The notes: generated from the sequence alone by a model not told the origin. A stretch of 35,465 bases of DNA from a bacterium (GCA_025774115.1 JALGWN010000004.1:1-35465); one strand, 5' to 3'. Numbered from the stretch's first letter, positions 8,141 to 17,657 are shown. Numbers and translations are program-made.

Positions 8141-9022
8141 ATTGAATGAGTACTCCAGGGAGGCCCCTTCCCTACCCAGTTTGGAGGCCATTCCAAGCAG
8201 ATCCTCGAGCAAATCCCAGAGACTTATTGCCTTCCTACGGGGCCTCACGATGGCCGGCTCGCCGTCAATTCCCGCCAGTTCCGCCGCCAGGAGCACCGCA
8301 TCCCGGAAACCACCCAGCCTATCTACAAGGCCCAACTCCAGCGCCTGCCTGCCGCTCATCACGCGGCCGTCGGCGAACTCCATGACTGCATCCTTGTCGA
8401 TATTTCTATCAACGGAGACCACCGTCACGAACTGGTCGTGGACATCGTCCAGCATCTCCTGAAGAAGAGCTCTTTCCTCCGGTGTCATCGGTCTGGACAT
8501 GGATCCGGTGTCTTTGTACTTACCGGTTTTTATGACCTCATAGCGGAGTCCGATCTTCTTGAGAAGCTCCTCTGCATTGGGCAGACGCATGATGACACCA
8601 ATACTTCCCGTGAGGGTCCCAGGGTTGGCCACGATGGAATCGGCGCCGCAGGCGATATAGTAACCCCCACTGGCGGCTATTCCCCCCATCGAGGCCACGA
8701 TGGGCTTACCCCGCCTCCGGACTTTGCCGAGCTCGTCATAGATTTCCTGGGCGGCAGCAACCACTCCTCCAGGACTCTCTATTCGGAGGACTATGGCCCT
8801 TATGCCGTCGTCCTTGGCGAACTGCCTTATCTCGTCCACCGCCTGCGTCCCGGTGATCATGGTTCCTTCGATCTCAATGACGCCGATTTTGTCACCGAAT
8901 GCCAAGGCTTGCCGGTCCGGCAGGAATCCTCCCAGTGAAATCAGGATGAGGAAGGACACGGCCCCGGCTATCACGATTGCGATAATGAAGATCAAAACCC
9001 ATGACTTGCTATTCAAGATCAT
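8138..9022 (-). CDS. sppA: Signal peptide peptidase SppA, 36-kDa type
   Basis: A membrane-anchored serine protease that degrades cleaved signal peptides. Residues 8-30 form one N-terminal membrane segment. The ClpP/crotonase-like domain follows, with ESPGGVV at 82-88. The nucleophile Ser118 lies in IAASGGYYIA and the general base Lys170 in GKYKD. Their spacing of 52 residues equals that of Ser147/Lys199 in B. subtilis SppA. Length is 294 aa. The ATG overlaps the dapB stop by four bases, so it is the last gene of the secA-sppA series. Its stop codon TAG is the first triplet of the inverted-repeat element at 7959-8140. Confidence 0.95.
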   Translation of the reverse strand: MILNSKSWVLIFIIAIVIAGAVSFLILISLGGFLPDRQALAFGDKIGVIEIEGTMITGTQAVDEIRQFAKDDGIRAIVLRIESPGGVVAAAQEIYDELGKVRRRGKPIVASMGGIAASGGYYIACGADSIVANPGTLTGSIGVIMRLPNAEELLKKIGLRYEVIKTGKYKDTGSMSRPMTPEERALLQEMLDDVHDQFVTVVSVDRNIDKDAVMEFADGRVMSGRQALELGLVDRLGGFRDAVLLAAELAGIDGEPAIVRPRRKAISLWDLLEDLLGMASKLGREGASLEYSFN

Positions 9023-9819
9023 TCCTCCTTCAGAGATTCGAGTCCCAAGACCTCAAGCATACTGTAAAGCCCGGGGGACGCCTGAATGACAAACCGCACG
9101 GCGCGAAGCGCGCCCTCGGCAAAACAGACCCGGGAACGGGCGGTATGCGTGATCTCAAGTGTCTCACCCTGGGGCGTGAAAAAAACAGAATGGCTTCCCG
9201 GGACATCACCTGCGCGAAGCGAGTGTATTGCTATCTCCCCGTCACGCTCGCCGGCGCCGGCGGGCCTTCCTATGATTATAGGCTTGCCGGTCCGGGCACT
9301 CAGAATCCCGGCAATCTCCCCGGCCGTACCGCTCGGGACGTCCTTCTTGGTCCTGTGATGGATTTCCACTATCTCCAGGTCGGAGGTCTTCCCCATCACG
9401 TCGCCGAGCCGGTGGCAGAGCGCGAATACCACATTCATTCCAACAGACATATTGGGCGCACCCACCACAGCGGTTTTGCTTGCCAGCGGACCGAGTTTCT
9501 CTTGCTTTTCAGGTATACCCGTCGTACCCGTTACAAGCGGTTTTGAGGCTCCGGTACAAGCTCTCACGATCTTATCAAACGCGGAGGGTAAGGAGAAATC
9601 GACTACGGCATCCGACAGACCGACGGCTTCCGCCGCATCCGAAGTCAGCACGACCGGGTTCTTGGAATAGCCGACCGTCACCCCATAATCACCCGCAAGA
9701 TCCGCTGCCTCCCGGGTCTCGAAAACCGACGCGATCTCGATATCCTCTTCACTTCCGGCAAGGGATGCAACCGCCCTCCCCATCCTCCCCAGTCCGCCCG
9801 CCAGGCACAGTCTAATCAT
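9019..9819 (-). CDS. dapB: 4-hydroxy-tetrahydrodipicolinate reductase
   Basis: NAD(P)H-dependent second step of the diaminopimelate branch of lysine and peptidoglycan synthesis. The nucleotide-binding loop is AGGLGRMGR at residues 7-15. VTGTTGIPEKQ and APNMSVGMNV match the family. The substrate site is EIHHRTKKDVPSGTA, with the conserved His-His, catalytic Lys and PSGTA. Length of 266 aa is normal. It begins six bases after the dapA stop and its own stop overlaps the sppA start. The dapF-dapA-dapB set indicates a committed DAP module; the aminotransferase or succinylase branch genes are not in this window. Confidence 0.96.
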   Translation of the reverse strand: MIRLCLAGGLGRMGRAVASLAGSEEDIEIASVFETREAADLAGDYGVTVGYSKNPVVLTSDAAEAVGLSDAVVDFSLPSAFDKIVRACTGASKPLVTGTTGIPEKQEKLGPLASKTAVVGAPNMSVGMNVVFALCHRLGDVMGKTSDLEIVEIHHRTKKDVPSGTAGEIAGILSARTGKPIIIGRPAGAGERDGEIAIHSLRAGDVPGSHSVFFTPQGETLEITHTARSRVCFAEGALRAVRFVIQASPGLYSMLEVLGLESLKEE

Positions 9820-9825
9820 CCTCTA

Positions 9826-10701
9826 TCACCTCACAAGTTCGAGTTGCCGTAGCACCGCTCCGATCTTCGTCCGGCTCTCCTCCGACACCGGGACGAGTGG
9901 AAGCCTGAGCTCTCCGGTTCCCAGACCCTGCATCCGAACCGCAGCCTTGACCGGTCCCGGGTTGGTCTCAACGAAAAGCACGTGAAAGAGCGGGAGGAGC
10001 CTGAGGTGAATATCACGGGCCTCATCGGGTTTACCCTCAAGGAAAGCCTTCACCATGCGCGAAACGTGCCTCGGTGCAACATTGCCCGCCACCGACACCA
10101 CACCCTTCGCACCTACGGCCATCATGGGAAGTGTAAGAGAGTCATCACCGGAGAGAATCGTGATATCCGCGGTGGCACGGATGCGAGAGACCTGATCGAT
10201 GGATCCACTGGCTTCCTTTACAGCCACGATGTTGTCGATCTCGGCCAGCTCGGCCACCGTCTCAGGGAACATGTTGACCCCTGTCCTTCCCGGCACATTA
10301 TACAGTACTATCGGAAGGCTTACCGCCCGGGCCACGGTCTCGTAGTGCTTTATGAGCCCGGCCTGTGTAGGCTTATTGTAATAAGGTGTGATTAGCATTA
10401 CAGCATCGACACCGAGGGCCTCGGCAGCCTTGCTGAGCTCGATCGTGGTCGCAGTGGAATTGGTGCCGGTACCGGGTATGACGCTGACGTTCCTGCTGTC
10501 CCCCCGGGCACTGAGAGCGGCCTTGATGACCGAGGTCCGTTCGTCCAAAGTGAGTGTTGCAGCCTCACCCGTACAGCCGACAGGCACCAGACCGTTAACA
10601 CCGCCCGCGATGAGGGCCGAGGCAAGCTCCTTGAACCCGGCGGTATTGAGCCGGCCGTCCTTGAAATCCGTGACCATCGCGACATGAGTGCCTTCGAACA
10701 T
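9826..10701 (-). CDS. dapA: 4-hydroxy-tetrahydrodipicolinate synthase
   Basis: Condenses pyruvate with aspartate semialdehyde, the first DAP-specific step. It is a TIM barrel of 291 aa with the Schiff-base lysine in VAVKEASG, the catalytic tyrosine in ITPYYNKPTQ, and YNVPGRTG with the carboxylate-binding Arg. The usual GTTGE loop reads GCTGE: Cys43 stands where E. coli has Thr44 of the catalytic triad, while the next Thr is kept. The usual TP near residue 12 is TD. The gene starts at ATG 10701 with AAGGAG seven bases upstream, between dapF and dapB. A DapA-family aldolase with another substrate is possible, but the dap context argues for DapA. Confidence 0.94.
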   Translation of the reverse strand: MFEGTHVAMVTDFKDGRLNTAGFKELASALIAGGVNGLVPVGCTGEAATLTLDERTSVIKAALSARGDSRNVSVIPGTGTNSTATTIELSKAAEALGVDAVMLITPYYNKPTQAGLIKHYETVARAVSLPIVLYNVPGRTGVNMFPETVAELAEIDNIVAVKEASGSIDQVSRIRATADITILSGDDSLTLPMMAVGAKGVVSVAGNVAPRHVSRMVKAFLEGKPDEARDIHLRLLPLFHVLFVETNPGPVKAAVRMQGLGTGELRLPLVPVSEESRTKIGAVLRQLELVR

Positions 10702-10723
10702 ATTTCGGCTCCTTAGGTTTTTG

Positions 10724-11521
10724 CTATATATCTATCTCAAGGGATCCTTCAAAGACGATGCGGGCAGGGCCCACAAGCCACGTGTCTTGCCCTTTGCTCT
10801 GCGGCAGCTCGACCGTAAGCCGGTCGCCTGAAGCCACCTTCAGTGTTACAATATCGCCTGCCAGCCCTCTGCTCCTCAAAAGATGTGCGGCTGCAACGCA
10901 GCCGCTTCCGCAGGCGAGAGTCTCCTTTTCGACCCCCCGCTCATAGGTTCGGATTCCGAACTCGCCCGTGTCGCACCCCATCACAAAGTCCACGTTTGTA
11001 CCGTCTTCTCCGAAGACCGGGTGCGACCGGATCGCCCTCCCCACGGAGGCTACGGCCACCTCATCCACCTGCTCACAGATGACGACCGCATGGGGAACAC
11101 CGGCCATCACAAGATGGATTTCATAGGTCCTTCCCTCCACAACCAGAGGCAGCTCCTTCTCCAGACGGGCAGGCGCCATGCTCACGCGCGCACCGCCGTC
11201 GGTGGCCTCCCCGATGTGATGCCCCGCCCCGGACCTGAATGCGATTTCCCCTGTCGCAAGCCCCTTCGCCTCGCAGAAGACCACCATGCACCGGGCACCA
11301 TTGCCGCAGAAAGACGCCTCACTGCCGTCGCCATTGTGGTAGTGCATGAGAAGTCCGCCGGATTGCTCGACTATTATCAGACCGTCGGCCCCCACCGATA
11401 TCCGCCTGGAGCAGAGCCTCCGGGCCAGCTCGGGCGCCTCTGCTTTGAGCACGGAATAGGCCGGGCCGAGAACTATAAAGTCGTTCCCCGCCCCGCTCAT
11501 CTTGGAGAATTCAATCCTCAT
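10724..11521 (-). CDS. dapF: Diaminopimelate epimerase
   Basis: Interconverts LL- and meso-diaminopimelate without a cofactor using two cysteines. Both are present: Cys72 in FCGNGARC and Cys204 in ACGSGCVAAA. The start MRIEFSKMSGAGNDF is the family's typical N-terminus, so I place it at 11521, where the ATG overlaps the end of the upstream lipoprotein gene by 11 bases. Length is 265 aa, in the normal range. It is the first gene of the dapF-dapA-dapB block in the long operon. Confidence 0.96.
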   Translation of the reverse strand: MRIEFSKMSGAGNDFIVLGPAYSVLKAEAPELARRLCSRRISVGADGLIIVEQSGGLLMHYHNGDGSEASFCGNGARCMVVFCEAKGLATGEIAFRSGAGHHIGEATDGGARVSMAPARLEKELPLVVEGRTYEIHLVMAGVPHAVVICEQVDEVAVASVGRAIRSHPVFGEDGTNVDFVMGCDTGEFGIRTYERGVEKETLACGSGCVAAAHLLRSRGLAGDIVTLKVASGDRLTVELPQSKGQDTWLVGPARIVFEGSLEIDI

Positions 11522-12557
11522 GCTCGAATTTGATCTCCACTTCGGGCGGTTCTGCACACGAATCTACCCTGAAAGTGTCAGGCAGCTCAACCAAAATCGA
11601 ATCGCCCGGATCCAGGGCCAGATTGGAATTGATATCGTTGAAGGCGCGGATTCCGTACAACCCGGGTTCGACGCATTTCATCTCGAACACACCGCTCTTC
11701 TCAGGCCGTACCTGGTAAACCAGCGATGAGTCCTCAATGGACATGACAGTCACTGCAATCACCAACGTATCTGCCACCGAAGCGGTGTCTATCCTGCCTG
11801 CTATCCCGCCGAGCAGGGTCTCTCCGCATATGGTGAGGTCGATGCCCTCGATCTCAGGCACTTCGCCGAAAACCACATCACCGTTATAACAACCCACATT
11901 CTCACCCTCGTCATATTCGCTGTCCAGATCCTTGTCTATGATGGCAAAAACCCGATACGTCTTTTCGGTATCGACGAATGGAATCTCAAAGACACCCCGC
12001 GATCCTGAGAGAGTCACGTACCGCGGCTCAGTCGAAGGGAAGCCCGCCGCACTGTCGGCGTCGCCGGCGTCGAATAGAAAGACAACGGCACCCTCCACGT
12101 CCATCTTTTTCCAGCGGACCGCGCCTGAGATCAGGCCTGCGGCTAAGGTATCGCCCGTTGAGAAGCCCGACACAAAAGTGGATTTCATCGCGACGCCGTG
12201 GGAGTCTTCCGCCTTATTGGATACCGAGACCAGATACGTTACGTCTTCCCTCAAGCCGCTCTGAGGTATGAGCCTGTATATCAAGCCTTCCCAGTAACGT
12301 TTCTTCCATCGGCAGGGTGGGCTGACCACGACACCGGTTTCAACAGTCCTCTTTTTCATAGGCTCGCTGAAACCGATGCTTATGTGGCTTCCCGTATCCA
12401 CATCGACCGATCCACCAGCCGGGGATATCTCCTCAACGTAAGGCGCTGTGGTGTCCGGGGGGCCACCCGGCGGTGTACCCTTCTTCGCACAAGCAAGTAC
12501 GACGAGGGTCGCCATTACGCCCCCAAGAACAAGAATCTTGATGAAGACCAGCCTCAT
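11511..12557 (-). CDS. Outer-surface lipoprotein with Big_5 (Ig-like) domain
   Basis: 348 aa with a lipoprotein signal peptide. Basic residues and a hydrophobic stretch lead to the lipobox VVLAC, with lipidated Cys23. CAKKGTPPGGPPDTTAPYV is the opening seen in a Bacteroidetes family of Ig-like-domain lipoproteins (from memory). Residues about 40-140 match a Big_5/SbsA-type domain (ISPAGGSVDVDTG, IGFSEPM). Residues 170-340 are beta-rich, with DLDSEYDEGENVG and DINSNLALDPGDSI resembling Ca-binding or prealbumin-like folds. Function is unknown. It is translationally coupled on both sides: its ATG overlaps the argF stop and its stop overlaps the dapF start, an odd place for a surface protein. Confidence 0.85.
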   Translation of the reverse strand: MRLVFIKILVLGGVMATLVVLACAKKGTPPGGPPDTTAPYVEEISPAGGSVDVDTGSHISIGFSEPMKKRTVETGVVVSPPCRWKKRYWEGLIYRLIPQSGLREDVTYLVSVSNKAEDSHGVAMKSTFVSGFSTGDTLAAGLISGAVRWKKMDVEGAVVFLFDAGDADSAAGFPSTEPRYVTLSGSRGVFEIPFVDTEKTYRVFAIIDKDLDSEYDEGENVGCYNGDVVFGEVPEIEGIDLTICGETLLGGIAGRIDTASVADTLVIAVTVMSIEDSSLVYQVRPEKSGVFEMKCVEPGLYGIRAFNDINSNLALDPGDSILVELPDTFRVDSCAEPPEVEIKFEHED

Positions 12558-13471
12558 TTCATCAAGAGCTCCAGTATGATGGCCCTCTGAATGTGCATCC
12601 GGTTCTCGGCCTCGTCATAGACAACAGCGTGTGGTCCATCCATAACGCTGTCGGTGATCTCGTCCCCTCTGTGAGCCGGCAGGCAGTGCAAGACTATGAC
12701 ATCTTCCTTGGCGGCTTCGATCAACCGATCGTTCACCTGCAGGTGCCCCAAATCGGCTTTTCGCTTCTTCACCTCGTCCTCCTGCCCCATGCCGGCCCAG
12801 ACATCGGTGTAGATGACGTCGGCACCTTTGACGGCTTCCATCGCATCATAGGTCATGTCTATCCCGGCCCCATCCTTCCGGGCCCGCTCCAGTATCCCGG
12901 CATCCGGTTCGTAGCCTTCGGCCATCCCCAGCACCATGTGGAAACGGAGCTTTGCCGCGGCATTGACCCACGAGTTGGCGACATTATTGCCGTCGCCCAG
13001 GAAGGCAACCTTTAGGCCTTCGATCTTCCCCTTGTGCTCGGCAACCGTCATGACGTCACCCATAACCTGGCATGGATGATACATATCGGTTAGGGCGTTT
13101 ATGACCGGAACCGACGCATACTCGGCGAGCCCTTCGATCTCTGCCTGATCGAACGTCCGGATCATTATAACATCGACATAACGTGACATCACCCTGGCGA
13201 CGTCGCACACCGCCTCCCGGCGTCCGAGCTTTATCTCCTCATCTGAAATGTAAAGGGCATGGCCACCCAACCCTTCCATTGCCATCTCGAAGCTCATGCG
13301 GGTCCGCAGGCTGGGCTTACGGAAAACCATGCCCATCGCCTTGCCTTTGAGCATGGGTTCCAAAGTACCCCGGTGATGTTTGCTCTTAAGATCCAACCCC
13401 TTTGCCACTACCTCATTCACGTCCTCCCTCGAGAGGTCGTAAATCGACAAAAAGTGCTTCCGGTCCCACAT
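12554..13471 (-). CDS. argF: Ornithine carbamoyltransferase
   Basis: Transfers carbamoyl from carbamoyl phosphate to ornithine, giving citrulline, in arginine synthesis. The carbamoyl-phosphate site shows SLRTR at 54-58 and HPCQ at 132-135. The ornithine site shows DGNNVANSW, DVWAGMGQEDE (an SMG-loop variant, GMG) and HCLPAHRGDE starting at 262, with the catalytic Cys263. Length of 305 aa is typical. HCLPAHRG and DGNNVANS point to ornithine rather than acetyl- or succinyl-ornithine. No other arginine gene is nearby. The ATG follows AAAGGAGAGG, 14 bases after hslU. Confidence 0.93.
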   Translation of the reverse strand: MWDRKHFLSIYDLSREDVNEVVAKGLDLKSKHHRGTLEPMLKGKAMGMVFRKPSLRTRMSFEMAMEGLGGHALYISDEEIKLGRREAVCDVARVMSRYVDVIMIRTFDQAEIEGLAEYASVPVINALTDMYHPCQVMGDVMTVAEHKGKIEGLKVAFLGDGNNVANSWVNAAAKLRFHMVLGMAEGYEPDAGILERARKDGAGIDMTYDAMEAVKGADVIYTDVWAGMGQEDEVKKRKADLGHLQVNDRLIEAAKEDVIVLHCLPAHRGDEITDSVMDGPHAVVYDEAENRMHIQRAIILELLMK

Positions 13472-13485
13472 AACCTCTCCTTTGC

Positions 13486-14847
13486 CTACAGTATGTACCT
13501 TGTGAGATCCACGTCTTCCACGATATCTCGCAACCGCTCCCGAACGACGTGCGCCGTCACCCGAATGCGTTCCCTCTTCTTGTCGGGCACTTCGAAAAGT
13601 GTATCTTCCAGAAGTCTTGTCATCACTGTATGAAGGCGCCTCGCGCCGATGTTTTCGGTTATCTCGTTTACCTTGGCGGCGATCGCAGCGATCTCTCCGA
13701 TCGCATCCTTGGTGAAAGTCACTTCGACCCCCTCGGTCTTGAGGAGTGCTTTGTATTGCTTTATCAAAGCGTTCTTGGGCTCCAAAAGAATCCTCACGAA
13801 ATCCCTTTCCGACAAACTGCCGAGTTCCACCCTGATAGGGAATCGGCCCTGAAGCTCGGGGATCAGATCGGACGGTTTGCTCGAGTGAAATGCACCGGCG
13901 GCGACAAAGAGGATGTGCTCGGTCTTCACGATGCCGTACTTGGTAGGAACACTCGATCCCTCCACTATGGGAAGCAGGTCCCGCTGGACCCCCTCCCTCG
14001 ATACGTCCGGTCCGTGCCCCGCCTTCTCTCCTGCTATCTTATCGATCTCGTCGATGAAGATAATACCGGAGTTTTCGACCCTCTCGATGGCATCACCGAC
14101 AACCCTGTCCATATCGACCAGTTTCTGTGCTTCCTCCTGGGTGATAATGTCCCTGGCCTCCTCAACCGTCACCTTCCTCCTCTTGCGTTTCGGAGGAAGA
14201 AGCCCGCCGAACATCTCCTGCATGTTTATGTCCATCTCCTCGATTCCGGCCGGCGTGAAGATCTCGATCATCGGAAAGGCACGGGAGGCAACGTCTATTT
14301 CCACTGTGCGTTTATCCAACGTGCCGTGCCGGAGTTTCTGCCGGAGTTTCTCACGCGTCGCAAAGTGCTTTTCCTCCCGGGCTGCTTCTTCGGTGACATC
14401 CTCGGCCGGGGTGCTCCGGCGCTCCTTGAGAGGCGGAAGCAGGAGATCGAGGATCCGTTCCTCCGCATTGGATTCGGCCATGTCCGCTATCTCATCCATC
14501 TTCTCTTCACGGACCATACTGACCGACAGCTCGGTCAGTTCCCGAACCATGGACTCAACGTCCCGCCCTACATATCCGACCTCGGTGAACTTGGAGGCCT
14601 CTACCTTCATGAAGGGGGCACGTGCAAGCCTGGCCAGGCGGCGGGCGATCTCGGTCTTGCCCACTCCGGTGGGACCTATCATTATGATGTTGTTCGGCAT
14701 GATCTCCTCCCGGAGATCGCCTGTAACCTGTTGCCTCCGCCACCTGTTGCGAAGCGCAATTGCCACGCACTTCTTGGCATCCTCCTGACCTATGACGTAC
14801 TTGTCGAGTTCCTTTACGATTTGCCTTGGTGTGAGTTCAGCAGACAT
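13486..14847 (-). CDS. hslU: ATP-dependent protease ATPase subunit HslU (ClpY)
   Basis: AAA+ unfoldase that feeds proteins to the HslV peptidase. Residues 1-30 ([17 protein letters not shown]) are the family N-terminus. Walker A is GPTGVGKT at 58-65 and the pore loop is GYVGRD from 91. The intermediate domain follows, then Walker B ([11 protein letters not shown]) and the C-terminal small domain, ending in RYIL, which fits the known insertion of the HslU tail into HslV. Length of 453 aa is normal. It starts directly at the hslV stop with no gap, so the pair is co-translated. Confidence 0.97.
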   Translation of the reverse strand: MSAELTPRQIVKELDKYVIGQEDAKKCVAIALRNRWRRQQVTGDLREEIMPNNIIMIGPTGVGKTEIARRLARLARAPFMKVEASKFTEVGYVGRDVESMVRELTELSVSMVREEKMDEIADMAESNAEERILDLLLPPLKERRSTPAEDVTEEAAREEKHFATREKLRQKLRHGTLDKRTVEIDVASRAFPMIEIFTPAGIEEMDINMQEMFGGLLPPKRKRRKVTVEEARDIITQEEAQKLVDMDRVVGDAIERVENSGIIFIDEIDKIAGEKAGHGPDVSREGVQRDLLPIVEGSSVPTKYGIVKTEHILFVAAGAFHSSKPSDLIPELQGRFPIRVELGSLSERDFVRILLEPKNALIKQYKALLKTEGVEVTFTKDAIGEIAAIAAKVNEITENIGARRLHTVMTRLLEDTLFEVPDKKRERIRVTAHVVRERLRDIVEDVDLTRYIL

Positions 14848-15393
14848 CTATTCCAATACCTCTACCGTGACATGGTCGTTGGTGTAAACGCAAATGCCGG
14901 CGGCGATTCCCAGCGCCTCTTCCACTATGCTCCGCGCGTCGAGATCGGAGCCCTTCATCAGCGCCCGAGCCGCCGCGAGCGCGAAGCCACCACCCGACCC
15001 TATAGATACGATCCCATCGTCGGGCTCTATGATCTCGCCGCCTCCCGAGATCACAAACGAATGTTCCTTGTCCATCACAACCAGCAGGGCTTCGAGTCTT
15101 CTCAGGATCTTGTCCGTCCTCCACTCCTTAGCCATCTCCACAACGGCCCTGGTGAGGTTTCCCTTATACTGTTCGATCCGGGATTCGAATTTGTCAAACA
15201 GCGTAAGCGCATCTGCCGACGCGCCTGCGAAACCCGCCAGCACCTTCTCGCCGTAAATCCTCCTGATCTTCCGGGCCTTCTGCTTCATGATGGTATCGCC
15301 CAGACTTACCTGTCCATCGCCGCCCATCGCCACCATTCCGTCCCGGCGAATACCGAGTATCGTCGTACTCCTTATGGTCCTGTCCTTGTCCAT
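14848..15393 (-). CDS. hslV: ATP-dependent protease peptidase subunit HslV (ClpQ)
   Basis: Threonine peptidase of the bacterial proteasome-like HslVU complex. The start at 15393 ([14 protein letters not shown]) has GAGG eight bases upstream. A longer in-frame extension upstream runs through xerC and is rejected. The family's mature N-terminus TTI lies at residues 10-12, so a nine-residue propeptide must be removed to free catalytic Thr10. GDGQVSLG, the KARKIRRI region, [13 protein letters not shown] and [14 protein letters not shown] are family blocks. Length is 181 aa. It lies 10 bases after the xerC stop and abuts hslU. Confidence 0.96.
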   Translation of the reverse strand: MDKDRTIRSTTILGIRRDGMVAMGGDGQVSLGDTIMKQKARKIRRIYGEKVLAGFAGASADALTLFDKFESRIEQYKGNLTRAVVEMAKEWRTDKILRRLEALLVVMDKEHSFVISGGGEIIEPDDGIVSIGSGGGFALAAARALMKGSDLDARSIVEEALGIAAGICVYTNDHVTVEVLE

Positions 15394-15403
15394 GGTCAAC
15401 ACC

Positions 15404-16306
15404 TCATGCTCTGGGATGAGATTGATCGTAGACCCGCTTGAGCCTCTCAGTGGTAACGTGGGTATAAACCTGTGTGCTGGAAAGACTTGCATGTCCAAGA
15501 AGTTCCTGCACAGCACGCAGATCGGCCCCCCGATCCAGCATGTGAGTGGCAAACGTATGCCTGAGCACATGCGGGCTCATCTGCTTGAGATTGCATACGC
15601 GCTCAAGATAGCGCCTCACAACCCCTTGAATTCCCCTGCGGGAGAGCCTTCTCCCGAACCTGTTAACGAAAAGCGCAACCTCCCGCATCCGGCCCGCGCG
15701 CTTAAGATGTCTGTGCCTTTCCTGAAGATAAGCTTTGATGGCTTTGACCGCCAATCTCCCCAGGGGGACCATGCGCTCCTTCCTCCCCTTGCCCTTCACC
15801 TTCATGACCTCCCCGAAAAGGTCCATGCCCGAAACGTCAAGCTGGTGAAGCTCACTGAGGCGCATCCCCGTGCTGTAGAAGGTCTCCAGTATAGCCAGAT
15901 CTCTCAACCCGCCGAATGTGTTCTTTGATGGAAGGTCCATCATCCTCTCGGCGTCGACCATGTCAAGAAATGACGGGAGATGCTTCTCCTTCCGGGGCAT
16001 GCGGACAGCCGCTGCCGGATTGGTCTTGAGGTCCTCCCTGGTACAAAGGTACTTCATGAAACTCCGTATGGCCGCAAGCTTCCTTCGCTGAGTGCTACCC
16101 TTGGCACCCTGGGTCTTGAGGTAGGTCAGAAAATGCCGAATCGAGAGTTTATCGATCAGCCTGACGTTGACTCTCTTACATCCGAGTTGGTCCCGGAGGA
16201 ACTTCATAAACTGCTTTAGATCATTCTCATAAGCGCTGATGGTATGATAGGATAGGTTCCTCTCAAGGTCGAGATGCAGCAGGAATCTCTTAAGATGGGT
16301 ATCCAC
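15404..16306 (-). CDS. xerC: Tyrosine recombinase XerC/XerD type
   Basis: A site-specific recombinase, probably resolving chromosome dimers at dif. Residues 1-90 form the SAM-like core-binding domain and 110-290 the catalytic domain. The full catalytic set is visible: Arg149 (STGMRLSEL), Lys173, His246 and Arg249 ([14 protein letters not shown]), His272 (LLGHASLSS) and Tyr281. Length of 300 aa is typical. It starts with GTG at 16306, one base after the trmFO stop. The order topA-trmFO-xerC-hslV-hslU matches a conserved neighbourhood known from Firmicutes, which favours a housekeeping Xer over a mobile-element integrase. Confidence 0.93.
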   Translation of the reverse strand: MDTHLKRFLLHLDLERNLSYHTISAYENDLKQFMKFLRDQLGCKRVNVRLIDKLSIRHFLTYLKTQGAKGSTQRRKLAAIRSFMKYLCTREDLKTNPAAAVRMPRKEKHLPSFLDMVDAERMMDLPSKNTFGGLRDLAILETFYSTGMRLSELHQLDVSGMDLFGEVMKVKGKGRKERMVPLGRLAVKAIKAYLQERHRHLKRAGRMREVALFVNRFGRRLSRRGIQGVVRRYLERVCNLKQMSPHVLRHTFATHMLDRGADLRAVQELLGHASLSSTQVYTHVTTERLKRVYDQSHPRA

Positions 16307-16307
16307 T

Positions 16308-17657
16308 CTAAGTCACCGCCACCTTCGTGCCTGTGCCGAGGCCCACCTCTTCAAGCCATGCCTTCATTGCCACTACCGACCGTTCGGCTCTGAGCAGGTG
16401 TCGCTCCTGCTTGGTCCTTACCCTTGCGGCAAGTTGCGGCATCAGTCCGAAGTTGGGGTTCATGGGCTGGAAATCGGAGGCAGGGGCATGGGATGCGTAC
16501 CTCAAGAGCCCCCCTATGAGCGTTGTGCGCGGTGGGACCACCGGTTGTTTCCCCAACACCTTGAAGGCCGCGTTGACTCCGGCAATGAAACCTGTCCCCA
16601 CGGCCGCACCGTAACCCTCGGCACCGGTGATCTGACCCGCCGTGAAAACGCCGGGCCGGTCCCTGTGCTCGAGGGAATTTGAGAGGATGCCCGGAGACCT
16701 GATATAGGTATTTCTATGGATGCTCCCGAGCCGCAGGAAGCGGGCGTTTTCCAGTCCCGGCAGTTTCCGAAGAAGCAGCTTCTGTTCTCCATGCTTGAGC
16801 CTCGTCTGGAAACCGACCATGCCGTACATAGTGCCATCAAGGTTCTCGGGCCTGAGCTGGACAACCGCATAGGGTAGCTTGCCGGTCCGAGGATCGGCAA
16901 GCCCGACCGGTTTCATACATCCGTGTGCAAGTGTGTCGTCACCCATTTCCGCTTGCTCTTCTATCGGCATGCAGGCTGAGAAAAACATGCGCTTCTCGAA
17001 GCCGTGCACTGTGACCTTCTCGGCGGCTCTAAGACCCTCAACAAACTCCATGTACCGATCGCGACCCAGAGGGATGTTGAGATAGGTCGCTTCACCCTTT
17101 CCATACCTGGATGACATGTATGCGTTCGATGTGTCTATCGAATCCGCGTCAATGATAGGAGAAACCGCATCATAGAAAAAAAGGTTGGGTGACCCCACAA
17201 GGCCCTCCAATACACCAGCCATAGCCGGTGAGGCCAATGGCCCCGGCGCCAGAACATTCACGGCACCATCGGCCAAAGCCGTCTTCTCCTCTCTTATCAG
17301 GGTTATGGCCGGGTTCTCTTCAATCACCCGTGTGACTTCGGACGCAAAAGAGGTCCTGTTTACACACAGGGCATTACCCGCAGGCACCCTGGTGTTCCGG
17401 GCAATCTCCATGAGCAGCGAACCGGACATCTTGAGTTCCAGCTTTAAGAGTCCGTTGGCGTTGCCTATGCTGTCCGACTTGAAGGAATTCGAACACACCA
17501 GTTCCCCGAGGAACCCGGTCTGGTGGGCTTCGGTCATCCTGGTGGGCCGCATCTCGTAAAGGTCGACCGTCACTCCAAGGCGGGCCGCCTGCCAAGCCGC
17601 TTCGGAACCTGCAAGGCCGCCGCCTATGACGACCACGTCGGCCTTCCCTCTGCTCAT
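16308..17657 (-). CDS. trmFO: Methylenetetrahydrofolate--tRNA (uracil-5)-methyltransferase TrmFO
   Basis: FAD- and folate-dependent enzyme that makes 5-methyluridine at position 54 of tRNA. The N-terminal FAD-binding motif is VVVIGGGLAGSEAA at 8-21. LYEMRPTRMTEAHQT and ELVCSNSFKSD, with Cys55, match the catalytic region of the B. subtilis enzyme, and the second conserved cysteine is in ACMPIEEQAEMG. EGYGAAVGTGFIAG is the C-terminal flavin segment. Length is 449 aa. The start overlaps the topA stop by four bases (ATGA), which indicates coupled translation. Confidence 0.96.
   Translation of the reverse strand: MSRGKADVVVIGGGLAGSEAAWQAARLGVTVDLYEMRPTRMTEAHQTGFLGELVCSNSFKSDSIGNANGLLKLELKMSGSLLMEIARNTRVPAGNALCVNRTSFASEVTRVIEENPAITLIREEKTALADGAVNVLAPGPLASPAMAGVLEGLVGSPNLFFYDAVSPIIDADSIDTSNAYMSSRYGKGEATYLNIPLGRDRYMEFVEGLRAAEKVTVHGFEKRMFFSACMPIEEQAEMGDDTLAHGCMKPVGLADPRTGKLPYAVVQLRPENLDGTMYGMVGFQTRLKHGEQKLLLRKLPGLENARFLRLGSIHRNTYIRSPGILSNSLEHRDRPGVFTAGQITGAEGYGAAVGTGFIAGVNAAFKVLGKQPVVPPRTTLIGGLLRYASHAPASDFQPMNPNFGLMPQLAARVRTKQERHLLRAERSVVAMKAWLEEVGLGTGTKVAVT

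Noticed and set aside
13549-15441. 630-codon plus-strand open frame across hslU and hslV
   Set aside because: It is fully antisense to two clear housekeeping genes and is a product of high GC at third codon positions. The protein is not recognisable.
15404-16306. Integrase of a mobile element
   Set aside because: The gene sits in the conserved topA-trmFO-xerC-hslVU order with overlapping neighbours and no attachment sites, so a housekeeping Xer recombinase is more likely.
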